Assembly (NCBI RefSeq): GCF_003970915.1 | Contig: NZ_RXOF01000006.1 | Coordinates: 310,001-374,000 of the forward strand | Direction of reading: 5' to 3' | DNA length: 64,000 bases | Source: Hymenobacter gummosus | Lineage (GTDB): Bacteria > Bacteroidota > Bacteroidia > Cytophagales > Hymenobacteraceae | Shown here: piece by piece, positions 8,135 through 16,331 of the stretch | How positions within the stretch are numbered: position 1 is the stretch's first letter | How the letters are laid out: every line of letters starts with the position of its first letter | Translations under genes and position numbers: made by a program | The notes under the pieces: model-generated | The model's database searches: none | Told to the model about the DNA's origin: nothing | Seen by the model: only the letters and a program-made list of their open reading frames with translations

Positions 8135-9631
8135 ATGTCCCAACAGCCCCAGCAGCCGCTTTCGGCCCTGTACCGCCCCTCCCTCACCCTGCTCACCGAC
8201 CTGTATCAGCTGACCATGGCCTACGGCTACTGGCGGCAGGGCATGCAGGATCAGGAGGCCGTGTTTCACCTCTACTTCCGCAAGGCCCCGTTCCAGGGCG
8301 GCTACGCCGTGGCCGCCGGCCTGGCCTACGCCGTCGACTGGCTGGAAAACCTGCGCTTCTCGGAGGACGACCTCACGTACCTCGGCTCCCTGCGCGGCAG
8401 CAAGGGCGGCGTGCTGTTTGAGCAAGGCTTCCTGGACTACCTGCGCGACTTGCGCTTTACCTGCGACGTGGACGCGGTGGCCGAGGGCACGGTGGTGTTC
8501 GGCAACGAGCCGCTGATGCGCATTCAGGGCCCGCTGATTCAGGCCCAGCTGGTGGAAACGGCCCTGCTCACGCTGGTGAACTTCCAGACGCTTATTGCCA
8601 CCAAAGCCGCCCGCATCCGCGAAGCCGTGGGGCCGAATGACCAGATTCTGGAGTTCGGCCTGCGCCGCGCCCAGGGCTTCGACGGCGGCCTCTCGGCCAC
8701 CCGCGCCGCCTACCTCGGCGGCGCCGACGGCACCTCCAACGTGCTGGCCGGGCAGCAGTTCGGCATTCCCGTCAAGGGCACCCACGCCCACAGCTGGGTT
8801 ATGGCCTTCGACGACGAGGAGGAGGCCTTCGAGAAGTACGCCGCTGCCTTCCCCGACGACTCGGTGTTCCTGGTCGACACCTACGATACGCTGGAAGGCG
8901 TGCGCAACGCCATCAAGGTGGCCCGGCGCCTGCGCAGCCAGGGCCACGAGTTGGGCGGCATCCGCCTCGACTCCGGCGACCTGACCTACCTGAGCGTGCA
9001 GGCCCGCAAGCTGCTCGACGAGGCCGGCTTCCCCAAGGTCCGCATCGTGGCCAGCAACGACCTGGACGAGCAGCTCGTCACCGCCCTCAAGCTCGAAGGG
9101 GCGCGCATCGACACCTGGGGCATCGGCACCAAGCTCGTCACGGCCTACGACCAGCCGGCGCTCGGTGGCGTGTACAAGCTGGCCGCCATGCGCAAAACCG
9201 ACGGCTCCGGGGGCTGGGACTACACCATCAAGCTTTCCGAGCAGCTGGCCAAGACCAGCATCCCCGGCATCCTGCAAGTACGGCGCTTCTACCACGACGG
9301 CAAGCCCGTAGCCGACATGCTCTACAACACCGCCGAGCCCCTGCCCGAGCAGCTCACCATCGTCGACCCGCTCGACGCCACCCGCCGCCGCCCGGTGCAG
9401 TCGGCGGAGTTCCGGGAGCTGCTGGAGCCGCTGTTCCGGCAGGGCCGGCGGGTGCTGGAGCTGCCCCCCCTGCAGGAAAGCCGCCAAAAAGCCCGGCAGG
9501 AAGTCACCAGCCTCGACCCGAGTATCCGCCGTTTCCTGAACCCGCACACCTACCCGGTGGGCCTGGAAAAAGGCCTGCACGACTTCCGCACCCAGCTGAT
9601 TCTGGAGCGGCGCCCGCAACGGCCGGCGTAA
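8135..9631 (+). CDS. pncB: Nicotinate phosphoribosyltransferase
   Basis: 498 residues from the ATG at 8135; an upstream in-frame ATG at 8057 would add a non-conserved tail. The enzyme makes nicotinate mononucleotide from nicotinate and PRPP with ATP in NAD salvage. Diagnostic segments are LLTDLYQLTMAYGYW at the N-terminus, LRRAQGFDGGLSATRAAYLG, the active-site histidine loop KGTHAHSWVM (about His217/219) and GGIRLDSGDL. The phospho-histidine chemistry is known for the family. A TACCTTAC motif 33 bp before the ATG may be a variant -7 element. A REP palindrome starts 9 bp after the stop. Confidence 0.95.
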   Translation: MSQQPQQPLSALYRPSLTLLTDLYQLTMAYGYWRQGMQDQEAVFHLYFRKAPFQGGYAVAAGLAYAVDWLENLRFSEDDLTYLGSLRGSKGGVLFEQGFLDYLRDLRFTCDVDAVAEGTVVFGNEPLMRIQGPLIQAQLVETALLTLVNFQTLIATKAARIREAVGPNDQILEFGLRRAQGFDGGLSATRAAYLGGADGTSNVLAGQQFGIPVKGTHAHSWVMAFDDEEEAFEKYAAAFPDDSVFLVDTYDTLEGVRNAIKVARRLRSQGHELGGIRLDSGDLTYLSVQARKLLDEAGFPKVRIVASNDLDEQLVTALKLEGARIDTWGIGTKLVTAYDQPALGGVYKLAAMRKTDGSGGWDYTIKLSEQLAKTSIPGILQVRRFYHDGKPVADMLYNTAEPLPEQLTIVDPLDATRRRPVQSAEFRELLEPLFRQGRRVLELPPLQESRQKARQEVTSLDPSIRRFLNPHTYPVGLEKGLHDFRTQLILERRPQRPA

Positions 9632-9640
9632 GGCCATAAT

Positions 9641-9751
9641 GTAGCGCGGGCTTCAGCCCGCGTCCGCCAGATAGTAATTTCTCTACCAGAACGTCTGGCG
9701 TTCAACGAGTGAAATTACTATCTAGCGGACGCGGGCTGAAGCCCGCGCTAC
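9641..9751. repeat. REP palindrome downstream of RAYT
   Basis: 41-nt arms at 9641-9681 and 9711-9751 with one mismatch. Each arm begins or ends at GTAG followed by the hairpin CGCGGGCTTCAGCCCGCG. The centre contains AATTTCTCTACCAGAACGTC. The right arm supplies the TAG stop of the RAYT gene. Confidence 0.9.
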
Positions 9752-10359
9752 TTATCACGCCAGTAGGTATGCGGCCACTGTTGCCAATCAGCAGCAAGTC
9801 CGGCTTTCACCGGGTTTTCGAGAATGTAGGCAATGATGCGTTGCATCTCCTCCGCATTGCGCACTACATGGTCGTAGCTCTCGGCTTGCCAAAATGCTCC
9901 TTCGCGACCCAATAACAAGTTAGCCTCCCGGGCCGAGCGGCCTTTCACGGTGCGCAATGCCTGAACCATCGGCGGCGCCGACTGCGGCAGGTACACCAAC
10001 AGATGGACATGGTTCGGCATCAGGCAGTAGCAAACCACGTCAAACGCCGTTCCATCAAGCTCGTGTAGAACCGCTTTGACCACCCCAGCTACTTCAGGCC
10101 GCGCCAGCCAGGTCGGACCGGTACGCGCATCGTCCAGAAACTGGTCGAAGTGCTTGAAATACCGGCGGCGGCGGAGGCTAAGTTCGTCAGGCCCGCTGCG
10201 CTTCTCGGCGGTTTCCAGCTGTTGCAACTGAGCACGTAGCTGCTCAGCTACCGTGCGCGGCAGCGTACCCGCGAGGCGAAAAGTGATGAATAAATATTCA
10301 TCGGGCACCAAGCGGTGCGGCAGGTTTCGCTGGTAGAAAACAGAATCGGGCACGAGCAT
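9748..10359 (-). CDS. REP-associated tyrosine transposase (IS200-like, RAYT)
   Basis: 203 residues, Y1_Tnp/IS200-like fold. The metal-binding HUH motif is MPNHVHLLV (His117, His119). The catalytic tyrosine is in WQAESYDHVVRN (Tyr162), and the usual IAYILENPVKAGL segment follows. Such proteins cleave single-stranded REP hairpins at the foot tetranucleotide; known RAYTs are single-copy and not clearly self-mobile. Both flanks are REP palindromes, so substrate and enzyme are together. It lies at the 3' end of the purine operon and may be transcribed with it. Confidence 0.93.
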   Translation of the reverse strand: MLVPDSVFYQRNLPHRLVPDEYLFITFRLAGTLPRTVAEQLRAQLQQLETAEKRSGPDELSLRRRRYFKHFDQFLDDARTGPTWLARPEVAGVVKAVLHELDGTAFDVVCYCLMPNHVHLLVYLPQSAPPMVQALRTVKGRSAREANLLLGREGAFWQAESYDHVVRNAEEMQRIIAYILENPVKAGLAADWQQWPHTYWRDK

Positions 10360-10470
10360 GTAGCGCGGGCTTAAGCCCGCGTCCGCTAGATAGTAATTTC
10401 TCTACCAGAACAACTGTCGTTCAACGAGTGAAATTACTATCGGACGGACGCGGGCTGAAGCCCGCGCTAC
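10360..10470. repeat. REP palindrome upstream of RAYT, overlapping the purM stop
   Basis: Arms at 10360-10400 and 10430-10470, again GTAGCGCGGGCTTAAGCCCG type with core AATTTCTCTACCAGAACAAC. The right arm ends at 10470, and the purM stop codon (10467-10469) is the TAG of its GTAG tetranucleotide. Confidence 0.9.
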
Positions 10471-11585
10471 AACTCGTATTTCAACTCCCCAGCGCCCACT
10501 TTCAGCGTAATCGTCGGCTCGCTGATGATGCGGCCGGCCACTTGGGCTTGGTAGCCTTTAGCAGTCAGCTCGGCGGCTACGGCTTCGGCCTGCTCGGCGT
10601 CGGTGACGAGCAGCATACCGTTGCCCATGTTCCAGTACAGGTAGGCATCGGCGGGGCTGATGCCGCCCAGCTCGGCCAGCTGGCTCATGGCCGGTAGCGG
10701 TGCAAAGAGGTTGTCCAGCTCGGCCCCGACGCCCGATTTCAGCACGCGCTTGAAGTTGTCGGCCACGCCGCCGCCGGTGATGTGCGCGGCCGCGTGCAGG
10801 GGCAGGCCCGCATCGAGAATGGCCGTGACGCCGGGGGCGAAGATGAGCGAGGGCGCCAGCATTACGTCGCCCCAGGTCGAGCCCATTTCGGCGGCGTCGG
10901 CGCCGGTGTAGGGGGCTTTGTGCCACTCTTCGCCGAAGGCTTTGGTGAGGGTGCGGCGGGCCAGGGAGTAGCCGTTGGAACGGAACGAGGGCGAGCGAAG
11001 CGCCACCACGGCCTGCCCGGAGCGCACGTTGGCGCCGCTGAGCGGCCGCTTCAGGCTGGGGTGCAATACACCCACGGCGGTGGAGCACCAGTTGAAGTTC
11101 ATACGGGCGCCGGGGTAGCCGCCGATGCGGTTGCCCAGCTCGGCAATTTCCCCGCCCGTCACGGCAATGGAGCTGAACTGCGCCGCGTCGTGCAGGCCGC
11201 GCATGAGCTCATCGACCACCTCGTAGTTCAGCGTGTTCACGTCGATGATGTTCGAGAGGTTAGTCGGAATGAAGCCGGCCACCACCAAATCGTCGGCCAC
11301 CATGGCAATCAGGTCATGGCCCAGGGTGTCGTAGCGGTCCACGCGCTCGGCCACCTCGATTTTGGTACCGATGCCGTCGGAACCGATGCCCAGGCGCTCC
11401 GCCCCGAAGCGGATTTCGTTGGAAAAGCCGCCTTCCAGGTCCTGGGCCGGCTCACCCGGCTTGCCGGCGCGGGTGCTGAAGGTTTTCTTGGCCCAGTTGT
11501 AGGCGTTGCGCGAGGCGGCGTTGCCTTCTTCGATGGAGTAGCCGGCGGTTGCTTTGAGGTCGGAAGCGGCGGTAGTCTGGCTCAT
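10467..11585 (-). CDS. purM: Phosphoribosylformylglycinamidine cyclo-ligase
   Basis: 372 residues; makes aminoimidazole ribotide (AIR) from FGAM and ATP, step 5 of purine synthesis. Family marks are the metal/ATP segment GIGSDGIGTKIEV, DTLGHDLIAMVADDLV, IAVTGGEIAEL, RSPSFRSNGYSL and the C-terminal-domain HITGGGVADNFKRV. It lies after purF, separated by a 218-bp palindromic element. The last codons read GAG TTG TAG, with the stop supplied by the adjacent REP, so the present C-terminus may have been reset by that insertion. Confidence 0.93.
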   Translation of the reverse strand: MSQTTAASDLKATAGYSIEEGNAASRNAYNWAKKTFSTRAGKPGEPAQDLEGGFSNEIRFGAERLGIGSDGIGTKIEVAERVDRYDTLGHDLIAMVADDLVVAGFIPTNLSNIIDVNTLNYEVVDELMRGLHDAAQFSSIAVTGGEIAELGNRIGGYPGARMNFNWCSTAVGVLHPSLKRPLSGANVRSGQAVVALRSPSFRSNGYSLARRTLTKAFGEEWHKAPYTGADAAEMGSTWGDVMLAPSLIFAPGVTAILDAGLPLHAAAHITGGGVADNFKRVLKSGVGAELDNLFAPLPAMSQLAELGGISPADAYLYWNMGNGMLLVTDAEQAEAVAAELTAKGYQAQVAGRIISEPTITLKVGAGELKYEL

Positions 11586-11602
11586 GCGAGTGGTTGAACG
11601 AA

Positions 11603-11820
11603 ACTCCCCTCCTCAGGTGAGGAGGGGATGCCAAGCCGCAGGCTTGGCTGGGGTGGTTGCGTCGTTGCTGACGTTGTTTGGACCGCCGATGACGGTGAGG
11701 TTTCGCGGATGGCGCTGATTCGTGCGATAATCAGAAGTTACTATCTGACATCAGCAACGACGCAAGCACCCCAGCTTTGGCTGACGCCAAAGCGTCCCCT
11801 CCTCAACTGAGGAGGGGAGT
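11603..11820. repeat. Long palindromic repeat between purM and purF
   Basis: Nested inverted repeats of about 70 nt per side. Outer CTCCCCTCCTC..GAGGAGGGG arms lie at 11603-11630 and 11793-11820. Middle CCAAGC..GCTTGG and CCCCAGC/GCTGGGG blocks follow. Inner GTTGCGTCGTTGCTGA at about 11656-11671 pairs with TCAGCAACGACGCAA at about 11751-11765. The core holds AGTTACTATCTGACATCAGC. It fills the purF-purM spacer. Confidence 0.85.
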
Positions 11821-11829
11821 GGTCGTGCG

Positions 11830-13323
11830 TTAGTGCTCCGTCGGGGCCGGGGCTTTGGCGCTGACGGAAGTGGTTTTTTCCTCCTTGCGGTGGCTGGTGC
11901 GCTCCTCCTGAATGTGGCGCAGGTACTTGGTCACGTCACCCGTTGGGTACTTGCCCGAGAAGCAGGCGAAGCAGCTGCCGCCGTGGCCTTTGTCCTCGCC
12001 GAACAGCGCCTGCAAATCTTCCAAGGACTGGTAAATCACCTTATCGGCCTCGATGTAGCGGCAGATTTCCTCCTCCGAGTAGTTGGCCGCAATCAGCTCG
12101 GTGCTCATGGCCATGTCGATGCCGTAGATGCAGGGCGAGATGATGGGCGGGGCCGAGGAAATGAAGTACACCTCTTTGGCCCCCGCCTCGCGCAGAATGC
12201 GCACGATGCGCCGCGAGGTGGTGCCGCGCACGATGCTGTCGTCCACGACGGCAATCTTCTTGCCCGCCACAAACTCGCGGATGGGGTTCAGCTTCTTCTT
12301 CACCACGTCTTCGCGCCCGGCCTGGCTGCTCACGATAAAGGAGCGGCCCATATGGTTGTTTTTCACCAAAGCGCGGCGGTAGGGCACGCCGATGGCTTCG
12401 GCCAGGCCCGAAGCAGCAAAGTAGCCCGAGGAGGGCACGTCGATAACCATATCTGGCTCCAGGCCAGCCTCACGCACTTTGCGGGCCAGGATCTTGCCCA
12501 GGCGCACCCGCTCCCGGGCCACCAGGCGGCCGTGGATAACGGAGTCTTCGCGGGCGAAGTAGATGTGCTCGAACACGCAGAAGGCCTTGGGCTTGGCCGG
12601 CGGGTTCTTGTGGTGCACCTGGAAGTTCTGGTCGATAAACACCGCCTGTCCGGGGCCGATGTTTTCAATCAGGTCGAATTCGAGGTAGTCGAAGCAGGTC
12701 GACTCGGAGGCGAAGGCGAAAACCGGCCCGTCGGGGGTGTCGCGGCGGCCCATCACGAGCGGACGGATGCCGTGCGGGTCGTTGAAGGCCAGCAGGCCGT
12801 GGCCGGCAATGATGGTGATGGTGGCGTAGGCCCCCTTCACCAGCTCCTGCGTCGTCTCCACGGCGTCGAAAATGTCCACCACCGACAGCGCGTCCAGGTT
12901 TTTGAGGCGCAGCTCCGAGGCGAAGGTGTACATGATCAGCTCCAGGTCGTTGCTGGTCTTGGGCAGCACGTGGTACTTCTCGTGCAGGCGCTTGGCGGCC
13001 GAGCGGAAGTTGATGACGTTGCCGTTGTGCACCATGGCCAAGCCGAAGGGGTAGCTGGTGGTGAAGGGCTGGGCCAGCTCGGCGTCGCCGGAGCCCTGGG
13101 TGGTGTAGCGCGCGTGGCCGATGCCGATGTTGCCCTTGAGCTTCTTCAGGTGCTTGGGCTTGAACACGTCGTTGATCAGCCCGTTGCCCTTGTGCAAATG
13201 GAAATTGCCGTCGAAGGAGGCAATGCCGGCCGCGTCCTGCCCGCGGTGCTGCAGGGCGGTCAGGCCGATTACGATGTCGCCGACGACGTCATCCGGGCCG
13301 AAAAAACCAACGATTCCGCACAT
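11830..13323 (-). CDS. purF: Amidophosphoribosyltransferase
   Basis: 497 residues from the ATG at 13323, chosen because the product then begins MCGIVGFFG, exposing the N-terminal nucleophile Cys2 after Met removal. Catalyses the committed step PRPP + Gln to phosphoribosylamine. The glutaminase half shows LQHRGQDAAGIASF and HNGNVINF. The PRTase half shows the PRPP loop IAVVDDSIVRGTTSRR. The C-terminal tail after FSGKYPTGDVTKYL is low-complexity (EERTSHRKEEKTTS). Lies between purN and purM. Confidence 0.96.
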   Translation of the reverse strand: MCGIVGFFGPDDVVGDIVIGLTALQHRGQDAAGIASFDGNFHLHKGNGLINDVFKPKHLKKLKGNIGIGHARYTTQGSGDAELAQPFTTSYPFGLAMVHNGNVINFRSAAKRLHEKYHVLPKTSNDLELIMYTFASELRLKNLDALSVVDIFDAVETTQELVKGAYATITIIAGHGLLAFNDPHGIRPLVMGRRDTPDGPVFAFASESTCFDYLEFDLIENIGPGQAVFIDQNFQVHHKNPPAKPKAFCVFEHIYFAREDSVIHGRLVARERVRLGKILARKVREAGLEPDMVIDVPSSGYFAASGLAEAIGVPYRRALVKNNHMGRSFIVSSQAGREDVVKKKLNPIREFVAGKKIAVVDDSIVRGTTSRRIVRILREAGAKEVYFISSAPPIISPCIYGIDMAMSTELIAANYSEEEICRYIEADKVIYQSLEDLQALFGEDKGHGGSCFACFSGKYPTGDVTKYLRHIQEERTSHRKEEKTTSVSAKAPAPTEH

Positions 13324-13334
13324 GAGTGGGAGGG

Positions 13335-13443
13335 AATTAAAAATTAAAAATGAAGAATTAAAAATTTGAGAGTCAGGCAAAATCAAAACCGAACACGCTC
13401 CGATGGCGCGCCCATTTTTAATTTTTAATTCTCAATTTTTAAT
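13335..13443. repeat. AT-rich palindromic repeat between purF and purN
   Basis: Arms AATTAAAAATTAAAAATGAA.. (13335-13366) and TTTTTAATTTTTAATTCTCA.. (13412-13443) are inverted copies. They stand out as very AT-rich in a GC-rich genome. The right arm encodes the last residues of PurN (ELKIEN plus stop), so the element has become part of the coding sequence. Confidence 0.75.
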
Positions 13444-14132
13444 TCCTTGCGAAGCAAGCGGGCCAGGGTGTCGGCGTAGAAGCGGTGCTCCACGGCCAGG
13501 CCGCGGCGCTCCACTTCCGGGAGCGAGTCGGCACCGCGCAGGTCGACGGGCGCCTGGGCCAGCACGGGGCCGGTGTCGAGCCCCTCGTCAACCAGGTGCA
13601 CGGTGATTTTGGTTTCGGGCAGGCGGTTTTCCCAGGCCCAGTCGTAGGCGTGCAGGCCCTGGTGCTGGTGGGTGTCGGCCGGGTGAATATTGATGATCCG
13701 ACCCGCAAAAGCGCGGATGAACGTCGGCGACAGAATGCGCATGTAGCCGGCCAGCACGATGTAGTCGGGCCGAAACTCCTGCAGCTTGGCTACCACGTCG
13801 GCATCAAACTCGGCGCGCTTCCGGCCGCGCGAGTCGATGCTGGCGGTGGGGTAGCCCAGCTCGGCGGCGGCTTGCAGGCCGGCGACTTCGGGGATGTTGC
13901 TGAACACCACGGCTACCTCGGCCAGCCCTTGCAGCACGCCTTCGCGCACCTCGCGGGTCAGGGCCAGCATGTTGGAGCCGCGGCCCGAGAGCAGGATGGC
14001 GAGGCGGGCTTTCGGCGCGGACGATTGCGCCTCACCCCCCGGCCCCCTCTCCGTGGGAGAGGGGGAGCCAGACGATGCGGATACGGCACCACCGTTGTTC
14101 AACGATTCGCGCTGGGCTACGTCGGTCATCAT
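13425..14132 (-). CDS. purN: Phosphoribosylglycinamide formyltransferase with repeat-derived N-terminus
   Basis: 235 residues; transfers formyl from 10-formyl-THF to GAR. The core from about residue 42 (ARLAILLSGRGSNM) has the active-site segment INIHPADTHQHQGLH (Asn, His) and DEGLDTGPV (Asp). The ATG at 14132 overlaps the purD stop as TAATG, which argues for translational coupling and this start. The first 41 residues are not part of the usual family: residues about 21-38 (SGSPSPTERGPGGEAQSS) are the translation of a 40-bp repeat. The C-terminal six residues come from another repeat. Confidence 0.9.
   Translation of the reverse strand: MMTDVAQRESLNNGGAVSASSGSPSPTERGPGGEAQSSAPKARLAILLSGRGSNMLALTREVREGVLQGLAEVAVVFSNIPEVAGLQAAAELGYPTASIDSRGRKRAEFDADVVAKLQEFRPDYIVLAGYMRILSPTFIRAFAGRIINIHPADTHQHQGLHAYDWAWENRLPETKITVHLVDEGLDTGPVLAQAPVDLRGADSLPEVERRGLAVEHRFYADTLARLLRKELKIEN
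14030..14069 (+). repeat. Solo 40-bp repeat of the DUF559 element inside purN
   Basis: Same sequence family as the inverted repeats at 17287-17326 and 17785-17824: CTCACCCCCCGGCCCCCTCT, short loop, GGAGAGGGGGAGCC. It is an imperfect hairpin with a CCTCACCCCCC tail. Here it lies in frame in the N-terminal extension of purN, read from the other strand as SPSPTERGPGG. Confidence 0.88.
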
Positions 14133-15430
14133 TAGTAAGCTTGGCCGACCAGCTCCGGGGCGGGGCGCTGGCCGATGTCGGTGCGGTAATAGGCGTCCTG
14201 GAACGTTACCTTTTTGATTTCGGCGTAGGCCCGCTCCACCGCCACTTCCAGGTCGGGGCCGCCGGCTACTACGGTCAGCACCCGGCCGCCGCTGGTCACC
14301 AGCTGCCCGGCCTCGTCGCGCTTGGTGCCGCCCTGGAACACCAGCGTAGCCGGCGCCACGGCGTCGATGCCTTCGATGGCAAAGCCCGTCGGGAACTGGG
14401 CGGCGGGGTAGCCGCCGGAGGCCAGCACCACGCCCACGAAGGCGCCGGGCTTCTGCCGCACGCCCACTTCGGCCAGGCGGCCATCCAGCGCGGCGGTAAT
14501 CAGCTCGACCAGGCTGCTGCTCATCGAAGCCAGCAGCACCTGGGCTTCCGGGTCGCCGAGGCGCACGTTGTATTCCAGCAGCTTCGGGCCGGTGGGCGTG
14601 AGCATGATGCCGAAGTAGAGGAAGCCCAGGAAGGGCAGTCCTTCGGTGCGCAGGCCGCGCAGCGTGGGTTCGATGATGACCTCGCGCACCAGCGCCAGCA
14701 CGTTGTCGTCGGCGAAGGGCACGGGGCAGTAGGCGCCCATACCGCCGGTGTTGGGGCCCTGGTCGCCGGCCAGCAGCTGCTTGTGGTCCTGCGAAGGGCT
14801 GAGCAGGCGCATCGTTTTGCCGTCGGTCAGGCCGATAATGCTGATTTCGGGGCCGGTCAGCTTTTCCTCCACCAGGAAGGAGTACCACTGGTGGCCGACC
14901 GGGGCCAGCGCCTGCATTTCCGTTAGGGCGGCGTCGAATTCGGCTTCCGAAGCGCATACCCACACGCCTTTGCCGGCGGCCAGGCCGTCGTATTTCAGCA
15001 CGGCGTGGCCCTGCAGCTCGGCGGCGGCGGCGCGGGCCTGCTCGAGCTGATCGGAGCGGAACGTCCAGGCGCGGGCAGTAGCTACGCCGTGGCGGCGCAT
15101 GAAGTCTTTCGACCACACCTTCGAGCTTTCCAGCACCGCCGCAGCCTTGCGCGGACCGAACACGCGGATGTCGGAGCCCTCGAAGTAGTCGGCCACGCCG
15201 GCGGCCAGCGGGGCCTCGGGGCCCACCACGATGAGCTTCACCTGCTGCTCCTGGCAGAACTGCTGGATGGCCGGAAAATCGGTGGCGCTGATGCCGGGCA
15301 CCGAGCCGGGAATGCCGGCGTTGCCGGGCAGCACGTGCACGCGGGCGCCGTCCTGGGTCATTTTCCAGGCTAGGGCATGTTCGCGGGCGCCGCTGCCGAG
15401 AAGGACGATATTGGTCTGAGGAGTTGCCAA
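14132..15430 (-). CDS. purD: Phosphoribosylamine-glycine ligase
   Basis: 432 residues when started at the TTG at 15430, giving MATPQTNIVLLGSGAREHAL, which matches the normal GARS start. No ATG is available near this point; the open frame further upstream overlaps the GNAT gene and is not conserved. ATP-grasp enzyme joining glycine to phosphoribosylamine. Motifs are GPEAPLAAGVADYF, KYDGLAAGKGVWVC, GDQGPNTGGMGAYCPVP and YNVRLGDPEAQVLL. Its TAA overlaps the purN ATG. Confidence 0.94.
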   Translation of the reverse strand: MATPQTNIVLLGSGAREHALAWKMTQDGARVHVLPGNAGIPGSVPGISATDFPAIQQFCQEQQVKLIVVGPEAPLAAGVADYFEGSDIRVFGPRKAAAVLESSKVWSKDFMRRHGVATARAWTFRSDQLEQARAAAAELQGHAVLKYDGLAAGKGVWVCASEAEFDAALTEMQALAPVGHQWYSFLVEEKLTGPEISIIGLTDGKTMRLLSPSQDHKQLLAGDQGPNTGGMGAYCPVPFADDNVLALVREVIIEPTLRGLRTEGLPFLGFLYFGIMLTPTGPKLLEYNVRLGDPEAQVLLASMSSSLVELITAALDGRLAEVGVRQKPGAFVGVVLASGGYPAAQFPTGFAIEGIDAVAPATLVFQGGTKRDEAGQLVTSGGRVLTVVAGGPDLEVAVERAYAEIKKVTFQDAYYRTDIGQRPAPELVGQAY

Positions 15431-15443
15431 GGGTCGAGGGGTG

Positions 15444-15923
15444 CTAGTTGGGAAAAGTGGCTGGCACCGGGCCAAGTTGCTTGCCGAAGCAGGCGGCATT
15501 GTCGCGGCCGACGTAGCGGCCGTAGTTGTCGATTCGCTGGTAGCCGTGCCGCTGGTAGAAGCGGCAGGCTTCCGCGTTGGCCACGCGGGTTTCCAGCCAC
15601 AATTCGTCGTAGCCGGCCGCCCGCGCCGAAGCTTCCAACCCGGCCAACACCGCCCGGCCGATGCCCTGGCCGGGGTGCTTGGCATACATGCGCTTCACCT
15701 CCCCTACCGCGTCAGTAATCGGTCGAACGGCCCCGCAGCCCACAACTTCGTCACCGTGTTGCGCCAGCAGGAAGATGTGCCGCTCGTCGTCGGACCAGTC
15801 CTGAAACGAGTCGCGCCCGTCGCCGCCGAAACGCGCGCCGAGCTGGGCCGACAGCTCATCGAGCAGCGGCCGGGCCTGTGGGGCGGCGGGGTGCGAGGCG
15901 ACTAGGGTCAGCGGGCGGGTCAT
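15444..15923 (-). CDS. GNAT-family N-acetyltransferase
   Basis: 159 residues. Acetyl-CoA-binding motif A is VKRMYAKHPGQGIGRAVLAGLEASA; motif B region is ANAEACRFYQRHGYQRI. The substrate is unknown. Its ATG overlaps the stop of the preceding 121-residue gene (ATGA), and the purD start follows 13 bp after its stop. It is therefore embedded in the purine operon with no obvious role in the pathway. Confidence 0.88.
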   Translation of the reverse strand: MTRPLTLVASHPAAPQARPLLDELSAQLGARFGGDGRDSFQDWSDDERHIFLLAQHGDEVVGCGAVRPITDAVGEVKRMYAKHPGQGIGRAVLAGLEASARAAGYDELWLETRVANAEACRFYQRHGYQRIDNYGRYVGRDNAACFGKQLGPVPATFPN

Positions 15924-16285
15924 TCTTCGTGGAGAGTGAGGTTTTGGGCTACCAGTACTAGGTTGTCGTAGTCGTAAGCAGGGTTGTGGGTATCTCCGAT
16001 GGTGCCGATGGCAAAGTAGTAGGAGTTATCGGGCCGCTTATTCAGCACGATGGACGCATAGCTGGTGCCACCAATGAATTCTTCCTGCACTACAGCCTTC
16101 GTAACTCCACCAAACGTCAGATTCAAGCGGCAGCTTTCGTACGCACCGGACGCTATTCGCTTGCGCACGTTCAGCTGCACGAAAGCAGTAGAGGTGGCCG
16201 GCGTACCGTAGCGTAGGTCCAGCTCGATGGCGTGTACCTCCCCAGTGTAGAGAGCATACTTCACACCGGCCACTTCTATTTCCAT
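15920..16285 (-). CDS. Hypothetical protein in the purine operon
   Basis: 121 residues, soluble, no signal peptide, predicted all-beta (VHAIELDLRYGTPATSTAFV, NSYYFAIGTIGDTHNPAYDY). Codon third positions are visibly less GC-rich than in the flanking pur genes, a hint of a different origin. It overlaps the GNAT gene by 4 bp, so the pair was probably acquired or maintained together between purC and purD. No family recognised. Confidence 0.7.
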   Translation of the reverse strand: MEIEVAGVKYALYTGEVHAIELDLRYGTPATSTAFVQLNVRKRIASGAYESCRLNLTFGGVTKAVVQEEFIGGTSYASIVLNKRPDNSYYFAIGTIGDTHNPAYDYDNLVLVAQNLTLHEE

Positions 16286-16331
16286 TCAGCTATCAGCTTA
16301 GGCGTGCATCGGCTTCCGGGCGCTTCCAAAT

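Larger units (their letters stand above)
9641..10470 (-). mobile_element. REP-RAYT-REP unit
   Basis: An 830-bp unit between pncB and purM: REP palindrome (9641-9751), RAYT gene (9748-10359), REP palindrome (10360-10470). The gene exactly fills the space; its ATG abuts one palindrome and its TAG stop lies in the other. The terminal GTAG plus hairpin CGCGGGCTTCAGCCCGCG is the classic layout of REP sequences recognised by their tyrosine transposase. The two palindromes are nearly identical to each other, suggesting recent movement. Confidence 0.85.

Noticed and set aside
13425-15116. A 563-codon frame that ends with PurN
   Set aside because: The first 330 codons are an out-of-frame reading of purD; the real purN start is the TAATG overlap at 14132.
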